Positions 7,544 to 16,145 of a DNA stretch of 63,883 nucleotides are shown here, piece by piece. The stretch spans positions 1 to 63,883 of the forward strand of contig DATAFF010000022.1 in the NCBI GenBank assembly GCA_036257595.1, given 5' to 3'. This DNA comes from DATAFF01 sp036257595 (lineage in GTDB: Bacteria; Pseudomonadota; Alphaproteobacteria; Rhizobiales; Aestuariivirgaceae). Positions within the stretch are counted from its first letter, which is position 1; each line of letters opens with the position of its first letter. Under the pieces are notes generated by a model, which ran no database searches, was not told the DNA's origin, and saw nothing but the letters and a program-made list of their open reading frames with translations. The position numbers and the translations under genes were made by a program.

Positions 7544-8077
7544 ATGAGGAGATCATTCGCGCTCATCGCAGCTGGCCTTGCTGCGCTGACCGGCCTTGGC
7601 TTCGTCGCCGGCGATCTGTCTGCCGATCAGGCCGGCGATCGCTCCGGCCATTACCGTGGCCATCACGGCATGAGCGAGCGGATTCGCGAGTTCGCGGAGC
7701 GCTATGACACCAACAAGGACGGCAAGATCAGCCAGCAGGAAATCGACCAGAACCGCACCGCCTGGCACACCGAGTTCGACATCGACAAGGATCTCGCGTT
7801 GACGCTTCAAGAGTTCGAGCGGCTGTGGCTCAAGGCGCGGCACGTCCAGATGGTGCGCGATTTTCAGCTGTTCGACCGCGATGGCGACGGCAAGGTCACG
7901 GTCGAGGAGTACAAGCGCCCGCTCGCCGAGATCGTGGAGCGCCGCGACCGCAATGGCGACGGTGTGCTGAGCAAGGAAGACCGCCCGCGTCGTTGGCAAC
8001 GTCACCACGACATGGGACATGAGCACGATGATCGTCGGAATGGGGACACCCAAGGTTCCCGCCAGAACGACGGCTGA
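7544..8077 (+). CDS. Exported EF-hand calcium-binding protein
   Basis: 177 residues with a signal peptide-like start (Arg pair, hydrophobic 5-22). Four EF-hand loops are visible: DTNKDGKISQQE (55-66), the degenerate DIDKDLALTLQE (79-90), DRDGDGKVTVEE (111-122) and DRNGDGVLSKED (135-146). Loop 2 has Leu instead of Gly at its sixth position and probably binds Ca2+ poorly. The His/Arg/Asp-rich tail is low complexity. It is likely periplasmic. Function beyond calcium binding is not shown, and the gene stands alone with its own GAGGAGAGG ribosome site. Confidence 0.85.
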   Translation: MRRSFALIAAGLAALTGLGFVAGDLSADQAGDRSGHYRGHHGMSERIREFAERYDTNKDGKISQQEIDQNRTAWHTEFDIDKDLALTLQEFERLWLKARHVQMVRDFQLFDRDGDGKVTVEEYKRPLAEIVERRDRNGDGVLSKEDRPRRWQRHHDMGHEHDDRRNGDTQGSRQNDG

Positions 8078-8140
8078 TCTCCACCAGCCCGGCGATCATT
8101 GTGTGGGCCCGCTCGCATAGCGCCGGCGGGCCCTTCCGAT

Positions 8141-8247
8141 GAGTGAGTAGCGAATAGTGAGTAGCGAATAGTTGGACCGAGCCTGGCGGGCCCGTATCCC
8201 ACTTCTATTCGCTATTCGCTATTCGCTATTCGCTATTCGCTATTCGC
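8141..8247. repeat. Heptamer hairpin repeat, family B (unit TAGCGAA)
   Basis: The left arm has TAG at 8148, 8155, 8162 and 8169, every 7 nt, as TAGCGAA/TAGTGAG units. The right arm has CTA at 8205, 8212, 8219, 8226, 8233 and 8240 as CTATTCG units. The arms are reverse complements around a GC-rich core of about 30 nt, so a long stem is possible. The right arm contains the last codons and stop of aat. It may serve as a bidirectional terminator between the EF-hand gene and aat. Confidence 0.85.
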
Positions 8248-8886
8248 GACTGCCAGTTCCAGCACCGCCTCCGGATCGTCGTCGCCCGCAAAGGCGAGAA
8301 AGTCCGCTTCCGATTCGATCGCCGCCTCGAGCAGGCGATGATAGTCCTGGCGCGGCACATCGATCGCCCCGAGAGCGCGCAGATGCGGCGTGGTGAATTG
8401 GGTGTCGAGCAGGCAAAATCCGCCGGCGTTGAGCCGCGCGACCAAATGAACCAGCGCCACCTTGCTGGCATCGCGCTCGCGCGAGAACATCGACTCGCCG
8501 AAAAAGGCCCCACCGAGCCGGACGCCATAGAGCCCGCCGACCAGACGCCCATGTCTCCAGGTTTCGACCGAGTGGCAGCAGCCGAGCCGGTGGAGCTGCG
8601 TGTACAGCGAGCGGATGCGGCCATTGATCCAGGTGTTCGGCCGCCCGAGCGCCTTGGTGGCGCAGCCGTCGATGACCTCGCCGAATTCCGTGTCGATCCG
8701 GATCTCGTAGGCGGCGCGGCGGATCGTCTTGCGCAGGCTGCGACTGACATGGAGCTGATCGAGGGGAAGCACCCCGCGCACCTCCGGCTCCACCCAATAG
8801 AGGGCGCTGTCCTCGGCGCTCTCGGCCATCGGGAAGATGCCGGCGGCATAGGCGCGCAGCAGCGTCTGCGGTGTGATCGTCGTCAT
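8233..8886 (-). CDS. aat: Leucyl/phenylalanyl-tRNA--protein transferase
   Basis: 217 residues from ATG 8884-8886 (TTG 8895 is possible). Aat adds Leu or Phe to N-terminal Arg/Lys of proteins for the N-end rule pathway. Family marks are the YAAGIFPM start, WVEPEVRGVLPLD, GRPNTWIN, VETWRHGRLVGGLYGVRLGGAFFGESMFSR and LLDTQFTTPHLRALGA. It lies 11 bp after accC, as in many Hyphomicrobiales. Its final four codons (AAT AGC GAA TAG) are pure heptamer repeat, so the C-terminus N-S-E and the stop come from the family B element. Confidence 0.95.
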   Translation of the reverse strand: MTTITPQTLLRAYAAGIFPMAESAEDSALYWVEPEVRGVLPLDQLHVSRSLRKTIRRAAYEIRIDTEFGEVIDGCATKALGRPNTWINGRIRSLYTQLHRLGCCHSVETWRHGRLVGGLYGVRLGGAFFGESMFSRERDASKVALVHLVARLNAGGFCLLDTQFTTPHLRALGAIDVPRQDYHRLLEAAIESEADFLAFAGDDDPEAVLELAVANSE

Positions 8887-8897
8887 CGAAGTCAAGC

Positions 8898-10238
8898 TTA
8901 AGGGCGGCTGAGGAACTGCTCAAGCCAGTGGATATTGTAGCGGCCGTCGATGATGTCGGGATCGGTGAGCAATTCCTGGAACAGCGGAATGGTGGTCTCG
9001 ACGCCTTCGATGACATACTCGCCGAGCGCCCGCCTCAGCCGCATCAGGCATTCCGTACGGGTCTTGCCGAAGACGATGAGCTTGCCGATCAGGCTGTCAT
9101 AATAGGGCGGAATCCGGTAGCCGGCATAAAGCGCCGAATCGACCCTGACGCCGAGGCCACCCGGTACGTGAACGGCATCGACAAGGCCTGGCGATGGCGC
9201 GAAGGTCTTGGGATTCTCGGCATTGATCCGGCACTCGATGGCATGGCCGGAGAATGTGATGTCCTTTTGCGAGAAGGGCAGTTTCGCCCCGGCCGCGATG
9301 CGGATCTGCTCCTGCACCAGATCGTGGCCGGTGATCATCTCGGTGACCGGGTGCTCGACCTGGAGCCGCGTGTTCATCTCGATGAAATAGAACTCGCCAT
9401 TCTCATACAGGAACTCGACCGTGCCGGCGCCGCTATAGCCTAGCTTCGCCATGGCGGCGGCGACGCGCTCGCCGATCTGCTCGCGCTGCGAGGCATTGAG
9501 CCCCGGCGACAGCGCCTCCTCCCAGACCTTCTGGTGACGGCGCTGCAGCGAGCAGTCGCGCTCGCCGAGATGCACGGCGCGTCCCTGTCCGTCGCCGAAC
9601 ACCTGGATCTCGATGTGGCGGGGGCGGCCCAGAAACTTCTCGATATAGACCGCATCGTCGCCGAACGAGGCCTTGGCTTCGCTCTGGGCGGTGCGGTACG
9701 CGACCTCCATATCCTCCGGGCTTCGCGCCACCTTCATGCCGCGGCCGCCGCCGCCGGCAGCCGCCTTGATGAGAACCGGATAGCCGATCTCGGCGCCGAG
9801 CCTCAGCGCGGCGGCGACGTCGGGCACCGCGCCGTCCGAGCCAGGCACCACCGGAATGCCGAGAACCTGGGCAGTGCGTTTGGCCTCGATCTTGTCGCCC
9901 ATCGTGCGGATGTGCTCGGCACTCGGGCCGATGAAGGTGATGCCGTGCTCGGCCAGGATCTCGGCGAAGCGCGCGTTCTCGGCGAGGAAGCCATACCCCG
10001 GATGCACCGCCTCGGCCCCGGTGATCTCGCAGGCCGCGACGATGGCCGGAATGTTGAGATAGCTGTCGCGCGCCGAGGGCGGGCCGATGCACACGCTTTC
10101 ATCGGCAAGCCGCACATGCATCGCATTGGCATCGGCCGTGGAATGGACGGCCACGGTCGAGATGCCGAGCTCGCGACAGGCCCGCAGCACCCGAAGGGCA
10201 ATCTCCCCGCGATTGGCTATCAAGATCTTGTCGAACAT
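8898..10238 (-). CDS. accC: Acetyl-CoA carboxylase, biotin carboxylase subunit
   Basis: 446 residues, full length. It carboxylates biotin on AccB with ATP and bicarbonate, the first step of fatty-acid synthesis. The ATP-grasp marks are complete: KILIANRGEIALRVLRACRE at the start, AAAGGGGRGMKVA glycine-rich loop, EKFLGRPRHIEIQVFGD, RDCSLQRRHQKVWEEA and EMNTRLQVEHPVTEMITG. ATG 10236-10238 overlaps the accB stop by one base; a GTG one codon upstream is the alternative start. Confidence 0.97.
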   Translation of the reverse strand: MFDKILIANRGEIALRVLRACRELGISTVAVHSTADANAMHVRLADESVCIGPPSARDSYLNIPAIVAACEITGAEAVHPGYGFLAENARFAEILAEHGITFIGPSAEHIRTMGDKIEAKRTAQVLGIPVVPGSDGAVPDVAAALRLGAEIGYPVLIKAAAGGGGRGMKVARSPEDMEVAYRTAQSEAKASFGDDAVYIEKFLGRPRHIEIQVFGDGQGRAVHLGERDCSLQRRHQKVWEEALSPGLNASQREQIGERVAAAMAKLGYSGAGTVEFLYENGEFYFIEMNTRLQVEHPVTEMITGHDLVQEQIRIAAGAKLPFSQKDITFSGHAIECRINAENPKTFAPSPGLVDAVHVPGGLGVRVDSALYAGYRIPPYYDSLIGKLIVFGKTRTECLMRLRRALGEYVIEGVETTIPLFQELLTDPDIIDGRYNIHWLEQFLSRP

Positions 10239-10711
10239 CACTCAATGATCATGAGCGGCTCGTCATATTCGACCGGCTGCGCATCGGCCACGATGATCTC
10301 CTTGACCCGGCCGGAGCTTGGGGCAGGGATCGGGTTCATCGTCTTCATTGCCTCGATGATCAGGAGCGTCTGCCCCTGCTTCACCTCCTGGCCGACCTCG
10401 ACAAAGGCCTGGGCCCCCGGGGCCGGTGCCCGATAGGCGGTGCCGACCATCGGCGATCTGACGGTTCCGGGATGGATCTCGGCCGGGCGCGGCGCCGGTT
10501 GCGTGCTGGGCGCTTCCGACACCCCGACCGGGATCGCGGGCATCCCGGCACCGGCCTGGACGACCTGGATGGGCCGAGCCACCCGGACCCGCAGCCCGTC
10601 ATGCTCGATCTCGATCTCGGACAGACCCGTCTCGTTCAGGAGTTCCGCCAGCTCGCGAATGATCTCCCGGTCGAAACCCTCGCGCTCCGAGGTGGGCTTG
10701 GTTTTCGACAT
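10238..10711 (-). CDS. accB: Biotin carboxyl carrier protein of acetyl-CoA carboxylase
   Basis: 157 residues from ATG 10709-10711 (GGGAGA directly upstream; GTG 10726 is possible and would overlap the aroQ stop). It carries biotin on the Lys of the EAMKTMN motif near the C-terminus. A Pro/Ala-rich flexible linker (about 55-80) separates the N-terminal assembly region from the biotinyl domain SPMVGTAYRAPAPGAQAFVEVG onward. It is the partner of AccC downstream; the carboxyltransferase genes accA and accD are not in the window. Confidence 0.96.
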   Translation of the reverse strand: MSKTKPTSEREGFDREIIRELAELLNETGLSEIEIEHDGLRVRVARPIQVVQAGAGMPAIPVGVSEAPSTQPAPRPAEIHPGTVRSPMVGTAYRAPAPGAQAFVEVGQEVKQGQTLLIIEAMKTMNPIPAPSSGRVKEIIVADAQPVEYDEPLMIIE

Positions 10712-10722
10712 TCTCCCATCCG

Positions 10723-11172
10723 TCACGGCGCACGCGGTGCGACAAGCGGGGCGATGGCCTCCAGAGCGAGCTCATATCCCAGGGGCCCGAAGCCGCAGAT
10801 CACACCCGTGGCGAGTGGCGACACGAAACTCTTATGACGAATGGGCTCGCGCTTGTACACATTTGAGAGATGGATCTCCACCAAGGGCACGGTGAGCATT
10901 TTCAGGGCATCTTGCAGCGCCAGCGACGTATGGGTGTAGGCGGCGGCGTTCAACACCACGCCCGACGCCTCCTGCCCGGCGCGCTGGACCATCGAGACGA
11001 GCTCGCCCTCGCCATTGGTCTGGGCGAAGACGATCGCGATGCCGAGCCGCTCGGCTGCGGCACGGCAGCGCTGCTCGATGCCGGCCAGCGTCTCGCTGCC
11101 ATAGATTTCGACCTCGCGTGTTCCGAGGAGGTTCAGGTTCGGCCCGTTCAGTATGTGGACTGGTTTCGCCAT
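10723..11172 (-). CDS. aroQ: Type II 3-dehydroquinate dehydratase
   Basis: 149 residues. It converts 3-dehydroquinate to 3-dehydroshikimate in aromatic amino-acid synthesis. The start at MAKPVHILNGPNLNLLGTRE (ATG 11170-11172) matches the family start; the 56-residue upstream open extension is not conserved-looking. Marks are the LNGPNLNLLG loop, the catalytic Tyr of EVEIYG, TNGEGELV, NAAAYTHTSLALQDAL and EIHLSNVYKREPIRHKS with the catalytic His pair. It forms an operon with accB-accC-aat. Confidence 0.96.
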   Translation of the reverse strand: MAKPVHILNGPNLNLLGTREVEIYGSETLAGIEQRCRAAAERLGIAIVFAQTNGEGELVSMVQRAGQEASGVVLNAAAYTHTSLALQDALKMLTVPLVEIHLSNVYKREPIRHKSFVSPLATGVICGFGPLGYELALEAIAPLVAPRAP

Positions 11173-11266
11173 CTGATCTGGTTCCGACGAGGGGAGGCGT
11201 CGTGAGTCAACAGGCAATGATTCCTGCTCTTCGTCGACTGTCTGCCGCCGACCGGCTTCTTGCCCC

Positions 11267-12037
11267 TCAACAGTATTTGCAGCCGCCGGCCTCCTTGACC
11301 GCTGCCACCGCGTTCGCCAGCCCGTCATACCCCGGTGCACCCGGTATCAACGTCTGGTCGATGACGAAGGCGGGCGTGCCCTGAATGCTCAGCGCCTCGG
11401 CGAGCGCCTGGTTCTGGGCAATGATCTTTGCGACATCCGCACTTTCCATGTCGGCCTTGAGCTTCGGGATATCGAGGCCGACCGTCTTGGCGACCGCGAA
11501 AACCTTGGCCTCGTCGACCGTGCCGCGCTCGCGCATCAGCGCAAGGTGGAAATCCCAGTATTTGTTCTGACGCCGAGCCGCAATGGAAGCCTTGGCGGCG
11601 CTGACCGAGCCCGGCCCGAGAATGGGAAACTCCTTGAAGACCAGCCGCACGTCCTTGTCCTTGTCGAGCAGCTTCAGGACATCGGCAAGCGAGTGGCGGC
11701 AATAGCCACAATTGTAGTCGAAGAACTCGACGACGCTGATCTTTCCCTCCGGGTTGCCGGCCACATGATCGTCGGCCGAGCGGAAGATCTCCTTGGAGCG
11801 CGCGGAGATCACCGACATCGCGGCCGCCTTCTCCGCCGCCTTCTCCTTCTTGTCGAGCGCATCGATGACTTCGCGCAGCACCTCGGGATGCTTGAGCAGA
11901 TAGTCGCGCACCATGGTGCCGAACTTCTCCTCGGTAAGGCCAGTCTCCGCGGCGCTCAATGCCGCTAGGGAAGCCGCCGCCGTCAGAAGCCCAAGACCAA
12001 GCGCGCCGGCATGAAGAACCGCACGAAGCTTCACCAT
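11267..12037 (-). CDS. DsbA-family periplasmic thiol:disulfide protein (Com1-like)
   Basis: 256 residues with a signal peptide (hydrophobic 8-30). The active site CGYC sits in VEFFDYNCGYCRHSLAD (near residue 110), and the cis-proline loop is GTPAFVID near residue 225. A charged helical region precedes the thioredoxin-fold domain. It is likely periplasmic, acting on extracytoplasmic cysteines; two further Cys occur at the very C-terminus (CKYC). A second CxxC at the extreme tail is a small oddity. Confidence 0.92.
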   Translation of the reverse strand: MVKLRAVLHAGALGLGLLTAAASLAALSAAETGLTEEKFGTMVRDYLLKHPEVLREVIDALDKKEKAAEKAAAMSVISARSKEIFRSADDHVAGNPEGKISVVEFFDYNCGYCRHSLADVLKLLDKDKDVRLVFKEFPILGPGSVSAAKASIAARRQNKYWDFHLALMRERGTVDEAKVFAVAKTVGLDIPKLKADMESADVAKIIAQNQALAEALSIQGTPAFVIDQTLIPGAPGYDGLANAVAAVKEAGGCKYC

Positions 12038-12096
12038 GATGTCGTTATCTCCAATCGTCAGCTGGCCGGCTTCATAGCGCTTTTGCCAGCCGCGCT

Positions 12097-13479
12097 CTAT
12101 CGGTCTTTCTTGCTGTAGTTCAAAATGTCGTTAGCTTTCAACCACTCAGGACTGCCCTCGGCAAATGATTTGAGGGCCCGCTGAGCCTTTTCGGTGGCGA
12201 GCTTCTTGTCGCCTTTGAGAGCCGCCGCCTCGGCCGTCGACAGTTCCGCGAGCGCGATGTTGCCGAGCCGCGCCTGGGCCTGGGCCCGTAAAAGGTGGAC
12301 GCGCGACATGCTGGGCTCGGCCCGCTGCACCACTTTCAGCACGGCAAGCGCCGCCCTGGCGTCCTCCGGCCGCTCCGTCCCGACCAGCGACTGGGCCAGC
12401 ATCAGATTGATCAGGCCATTATTGGGCAGGAGCTGCACGGCATGCCTGAGCGGCGCGATCGCTTCGGCCGGGCGGCCGCCCTCGAGCAGCGCCTGACCTT
12501 TCAGCTCCCAGAAATAGGGGTTCTTCGGCACTTCGGCGATCAGGCTGTCGATTTCCGGAATGGCATTGGGCAGATCGCCGATGCGAAAGGCCGCGATCGC
12601 CCTGGCATAGCGGGCGGGCAGCGTGCGGTCGCTCGGGGGATATTTCTGGTAGACCACCTGGGCCGAGTTCAGGAATCCGAACAGCTTGGCCTGCATCAGC
12701 TCGTGGCGCATCACCAGGGCAGGCGGATCGGGCTTGTCGAAATACGGGCTCTTCCTGACGATCTGCTCGAGATTGCGGATGCGCTCGAGCGGCATCGGAT
12801 GGGTCAGCGCATAGGGGCTGACATAGCGCGTCGAGGCGATCGACTGATTGGCCAGCGTCTGGAACAGGTCGAGCATGCCCCTGCCGGACTGGGCGGTCTT
12901 CTGCAGGTAGCTGGCGGCCGCCTGGTCGGCCGACGCCTCCTGGGCGCGGGCATAGGCAAGCATGCTGCGTTGCGCCATGCTCTGGCTGCCCATGATCAGG
13001 GCCTGGCCGGTCTGGCCGGCCGAGGAGCTCCCGCTCATTGCCGCGCCCACGATGGCGGCCGCACCGAGCAGCGCGCCGACGATGGCCATGTTGCTCGCCT
13101 TGCCGAGCTCGTTGTTCATGCGGGCGAGGTGGCCGCCGGCAATATGGCCGGTCTCATGCGCCAGCACGCCGATCACCTCATTGGGTGACTTGGCCTGCTG
13201 CAGCAGCCCGGTATGGATGAAGATGCGTTGGCCCTCGGCCACGAAGGCGTTGATGCTCGAGCTGTTGATCAGATAGACATGGACCGCGCCGGGCGCGAGA
13301 CCGGCCGCCTTGAAGACGTCGCGGGTGTAGATCCGCATCAAGCCTTCGATCTCGGCATCGCGGATGAAGACCGGCTCGTCGTCTGCCCGGGCGGGAACCG
13401 GTGAAGCTTCCAGCAGCATGGCTAGAGCGGCGGCGCCCGCCACCAATTTCCTCAGGAGATCGCTGGGCCTCATCTTCAT
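12097..13479 (-). CDS. M48-family periplasmic metalloprotease with TPR repeats (BepA/YfgC-like)
   Basis: 460 residues from the ATG at 13477-13479, chosen because a signal peptide (LRKLVAGAAALAMLLEASPVPARA) follows at once and GAGGCAGG precedes it. The zinc motif HETGHIAGGH lies about residue 110, the third ligand is in EASADQAA, and a glycine/alanine-rich membrane-associated segment sits between them. The C-terminal half contains TPR-like helices (PYFWELKGQALLEGGRPAEA). By family it degrades or chaperones outer-membrane proteins. A family A hairpin overlaps its 5' end and separates it from rne. Confidence 0.9.
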   Translation of the reverse strand: MKMRPSDLLRKLVAGAAALAMLLEASPVPARADDEPVFIRDAEIEGLMRIYTRDVFKAAGLAPGAVHVYLINSSSINAFVAEGQRIFIHTGLLQQAKSPNEVIGVLAHETGHIAGGHLARMNNELGKASNMAIVGALLGAAAIVGAAMSGSSSAGQTGQALIMGSQSMAQRSMLAYARAQEASADQAAASYLQKTAQSGRGMLDLFQTLANQSIASTRYVSPYALTHPMPLERIRNLEQIVRKSPYFDKPDPPALVMRHELMQAKLFGFLNSAQVVYQKYPPSDRTLPARYARAIAAFRIGDLPNAIPEIDSLIAEVPKNPYFWELKGQALLEGGRPAEAIAPLRHAVQLLPNNGLINLMLAQSLVGTERPEDARAALAVLKVVQRAEPSMSRVHLLRAQAQARLGNIALAELSTAEAAALKGDKKLATEKAQRALKSFAEGSPEWLKANDILNYSKKDR

Positions 13480-13543
13480 GCTGATGCCTGCCTCTGTCGC
13501 CGTTAATTGCGGCGACACTGAGGAAATCTCGGGCGTAATGAAA

Positions 13544-13622
13544 GAGGCAGTAGGCAAATAGGCAGTAGGACGTGGGCGGTGCTTTCCCTTCTGCCTAACG
13601 CCTACTGCCTAATGCCTAAAGC
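13544..13622. repeat. Heptamer hairpin repeat, family A copy 1 (inverted orientation)
   Basis: Arms GGCAGTAGGCAAATAGGCAG (13546-13565) and CTGCCTAACG/CCTACTGCCTAATGCC (13591-13616) flank a core that, when reverse complemented, reads GGGAAAGCACCGCCCACG. That core matches other copies of the family, so this copy is inverted relative to them. It begins 1 bp beyond the rne stop codon and may terminate rne. Confidence 0.85.
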
Positions 13623-16145
13623 TTATCGGCGCCACCACCCCGCCTTGGGCGGACCGGAGACCACCGCTGTCTGTTGCGGCGGGTTCCATCGTTTGGGCTC
13701 TTCGGCCTCCGCCTCGGCGGGCACCGAGATCTCGTCGATCGGACGCTCCCGGACCGGCGGTGCCATCGCGGCTGCGGGCGCCTCCTCGTCCTCCGCGCTC
13801 GGTTCCTCGGGTGCAGATGCATCCTCGGGCGGCGGCGACTCGGGCGCCGCCATCGCCTCGACCGCCTCCGCCACCTCGGCGGGCTCGCTCACCTCCGTCC
13901 GACGGCGCTGCCGGCCGCGGCCTTCGCCCCGCTGCCGGCGGCGCGGCTGCTTCGATGCGGACGGCGCCGCTGCCGGCACCTCGTCCGGTGCTTCGCCCTC
14001 GCCATCGCCGGCGGCGGCCTCGTCCTCCGCGTAACCCGCCTCGGTCTCGTCCGTGCCCTCGGCGGCAAGCTCGCCCCCGCCGCCCTCGGCGGCAAGCTCG
14101 CCCCCGTCGCCCTCGGCAACGAATTCGTCTTCACCGCGTTCGCGGGACCGACGGCCACCGCGCCGGCCGCGTCGCCGCCGCCGCCGGCGACGCCGCTCAT
14201 CGGCATCATCGGCGCCATCACCCTCGCTGCGGGCTTCCGAGTCGGCGGTTTCGGCCTCCTCCTCGGCAGCCTCCTCTTCCGTCGCCTCTTCCGACGCCGC
14301 CTGATCGGATTTTGCCTGCTCCACCAGCGGAGTATCCATCCGCACCGCCTGGAGCCGCCGCGCCGACACCGCCCGCTCGCCGGCGCGCTCGATCACGCTT
14401 TCGGCGGTGCGGATATCGGCGGACGGCACGATGAAGATCGAGATCCCGTAGGTGGTCTCCAGCACCAGCAGATTGTCGCGCTTTTCATTGAAGATGTAGA
14501 CCGCCACATCGGGGTGGCACCTGACCGTAAGGTTCTCGGGCTTGCGCGACAGGAGATAATCCTCGATCCCGCGCAGCACCGACAGCGCGCAGCTCGCCAC
14601 CGACCGCACAACGCCGCGCCCTTCGCAATGCGGGCAGGGCTTGGTCGATCCCTCGACCATTCCCTGGCGCAGCCGTTGGCGCGACATTTCGAGCAGCCCG
14701 AAATGGCTGATGCGTCCGACCTGAATGCGCGCCCGGTCGTTCTTCAGCGCTTCCTTGAGGCGCCGTTCGACGGAGCGGTTGTTGCGCTGCTCTTCCATGT
14801 CGATGAAGTCGATCACGATGAGGCCGGCGAGGTCGCGCAGGCGGAGCTGGCGGGCGATCTCGTCGGCTGCTTCGAGATTGGTCTTGAGCGCCGTGTCCTC
14901 GATATTGTGCTCGCGGGTGGCCTTGCCGGAATTGATGTCGATCGACACCAGCGCCTCTGTCTGGTTGATCACCAGATAGCCGCCGGAGGGCAGGGTCACG
15001 GTAGGGGAGAACAGCGAATCGAGCTGGCTCTCCATCTGGAAGCGCGAGAACAGCGGCCGCGTGTCCTTATAGGCCTTCACGTTGCGCGCATGGCTCGGCA
15101 TGAGCATCTTCATGAAGTCCTTGGCTTCGCGATAGCCGTCGTCGCCCTCGACCAGGACCTCGTCGACATCCTTGGTGTAGAGGTCGCGAATCGAGCGCTT
15201 GATCAGGCTCCCTTCCTCGTAGACGAGGCTTGGCGCCACCGATTCGAGGGTCAGGTCGCGGACATTCTCCCAAAGGCGGATGAGATAGTCGAAATCGCGC
15301 TTGATCTCCGCCTTGGTGCGCTGCGCGCCGGCCGTCCGCACGATCAGGCCCATGCCCTCGGGAACCTCAATGTCGCGGGCCACCTCCTTGAGGCGGCGCC
15401 GGTCGGTCGAGTCGGTGATCTTGCGCGAGATGCCGCCGCCCCTGGCGGTGTTGGGCATCAGCACGCAATAGCGCCCGGCAAGCGACAGATAGGTGGTAAG
15501 CGCCGCGCCCTTGTTGCCCCGCTCCTCCTTGACCACCTGGACGAGAAGCACCTGGCGCCGCTTGATCACCTCCTGGATCTTGTAGGCGCGGCGCATCGGC
15601 CGGCGCCGCTGCGGCACCTCCTCCAGCGCGTCCTCCGAGCCTACCGACTCGACGGAGCGCATCTCGGCCGTCTCCTCGACCGCCTCGACGCCCTCGCTCA
15701 CCGGATGGGACGGGGCCTCATCCCAGCTGGTCTCCGGCACGTCCTCGGCGGCAGCCGGTGGCGCTGGCAGGGCTTCCGTCTCGCTTGGCCGCTCGGCGGA
15801 CTCGATGGCAGCCTCGCTGTCGGCAGCTGCTGCCTCCTCCTCAGCGCTGTGGCGGGCTTCGTCGGCCTCCTCGCGCAGCAGCGCCTGCCGGTCGGCGACC
15901 GGGATCTGGTAATAGTCGGGATGGATTTCCGAAAAGGCGAGGAAGCCGTGGCGGTTGCCGCCATAATCGACGAAAGCTGCCTGGAGTGAGGGCTCGACCC
16001 GCGTCACCTTGGCGAGATAGATGTTGCCTTTCAGTTGCTTGCGCTGAGCGCTTTCATAGTCGAATTCCTCGATGCGGTTGCCGCGCACAACCACAACGCG
16101 GGTTTCCTCTGCATGCGCGGCGTCGATAAGCATTCTTGAGCCCAT
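13623..16145 (-). CDS. rne: Ribonuclease E/G
   Basis: 840 residues from the ATG at 16143-16145 (AAGGACAG upstream; M-G-S-R-MLIDAAHAEETRVVVVRGN is the usual alphaproteobacterial start). It is the endonuclease core of the RNA degradosome. The S1 domain is split by an acidic insertion of about 90 residues (after DYYQIPVADRQALL), typical of alphaproteobacteria. The DNase I-like catalytic core includes VSIDINSGKATREHNIEDTALKTNLEAADEIARQLRLRDLAGLIVIDFIDM. The Zn-link CPHC is at about residue 503. The C-terminal quarter is acidic then Arg-rich, disordered, and has a 27-nt internal tandem repeat. Confidence 0.96.
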   Translation of the reverse strand: MGSRMLIDAAHAEETRVVVVRGNRIEEFDYESAQRKQLKGNIYLAKVTRVEPSLQAAFVDYGGNRHGFLAFSEIHPDYYQIPVADRQALLREEADEARHSAEEEAAAADSEAAIESAERPSETEALPAPPAAAEDVPETSWDEAPSHPVSEGVEAVEETAEMRSVESVGSEDALEEVPQRRRPMRRAYKIQEVIKRRQVLLVQVVKEERGNKGAALTTYLSLAGRYCVLMPNTARGGGISRKITDSTDRRRLKEVARDIEVPEGMGLIVRTAGAQRTKAEIKRDFDYLIRLWENVRDLTLESVAPSLVYEEGSLIKRSIRDLYTKDVDEVLVEGDDGYREAKDFMKMLMPSHARNVKAYKDTRPLFSRFQMESQLDSLFSPTVTLPSGGYLVINQTEALVSIDINSGKATREHNIEDTALKTNLEAADEIARQLRLRDLAGLIVIDFIDMEEQRNNRSVERRLKEALKNDRARIQVGRISHFGLLEMSRQRLRQGMVEGSTKPCPHCEGRGVVRSVASCALSVLRGIEDYLLSRKPENLTVRCHPDVAVYIFNEKRDNLLVLETTYGISIFIVPSADIRTAESVIERAGERAVSARRLQAVRMDTPLVEQAKSDQAASEEATEEEAAEEEAETADSEARSEGDGADDADERRRRRRRRRGRRGGRRSRERGEDEFVAEGDGGELAAEGGGGELAAEGTDETEAGYAEDEAAAGDGEGEAPDEVPAAAPSASKQPRRRQRGEGRGRQRRRTEVSEPAEVAEAVEAMAAPESPPPEDASAPEEPSAEDEEAPAAAMAPPVRERPIDEISVPAEAEAEEPKRWNPPQQTAVVSGPPKAGWWRR
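14055..14121. repeat. 27-nt tandem repeat inside rne
   Basis: Two nearly identical 27-nt units (14055-14081 and 14082-14108, one base different) and a partial third encode GELAAEGGG-type repeats in the disordered acidic C-terminal region of RNase E. The unit length keeps the frame. Confidence 0.8.

Noticed and set aside
13674..15989. 771-codon open frame opposite rne
   Set aside because: It mirrors the rne coding strand, has no ribosome site and its composition is that of reverse-complemented high-GC codons. RNase E on the other strand is unambiguous.
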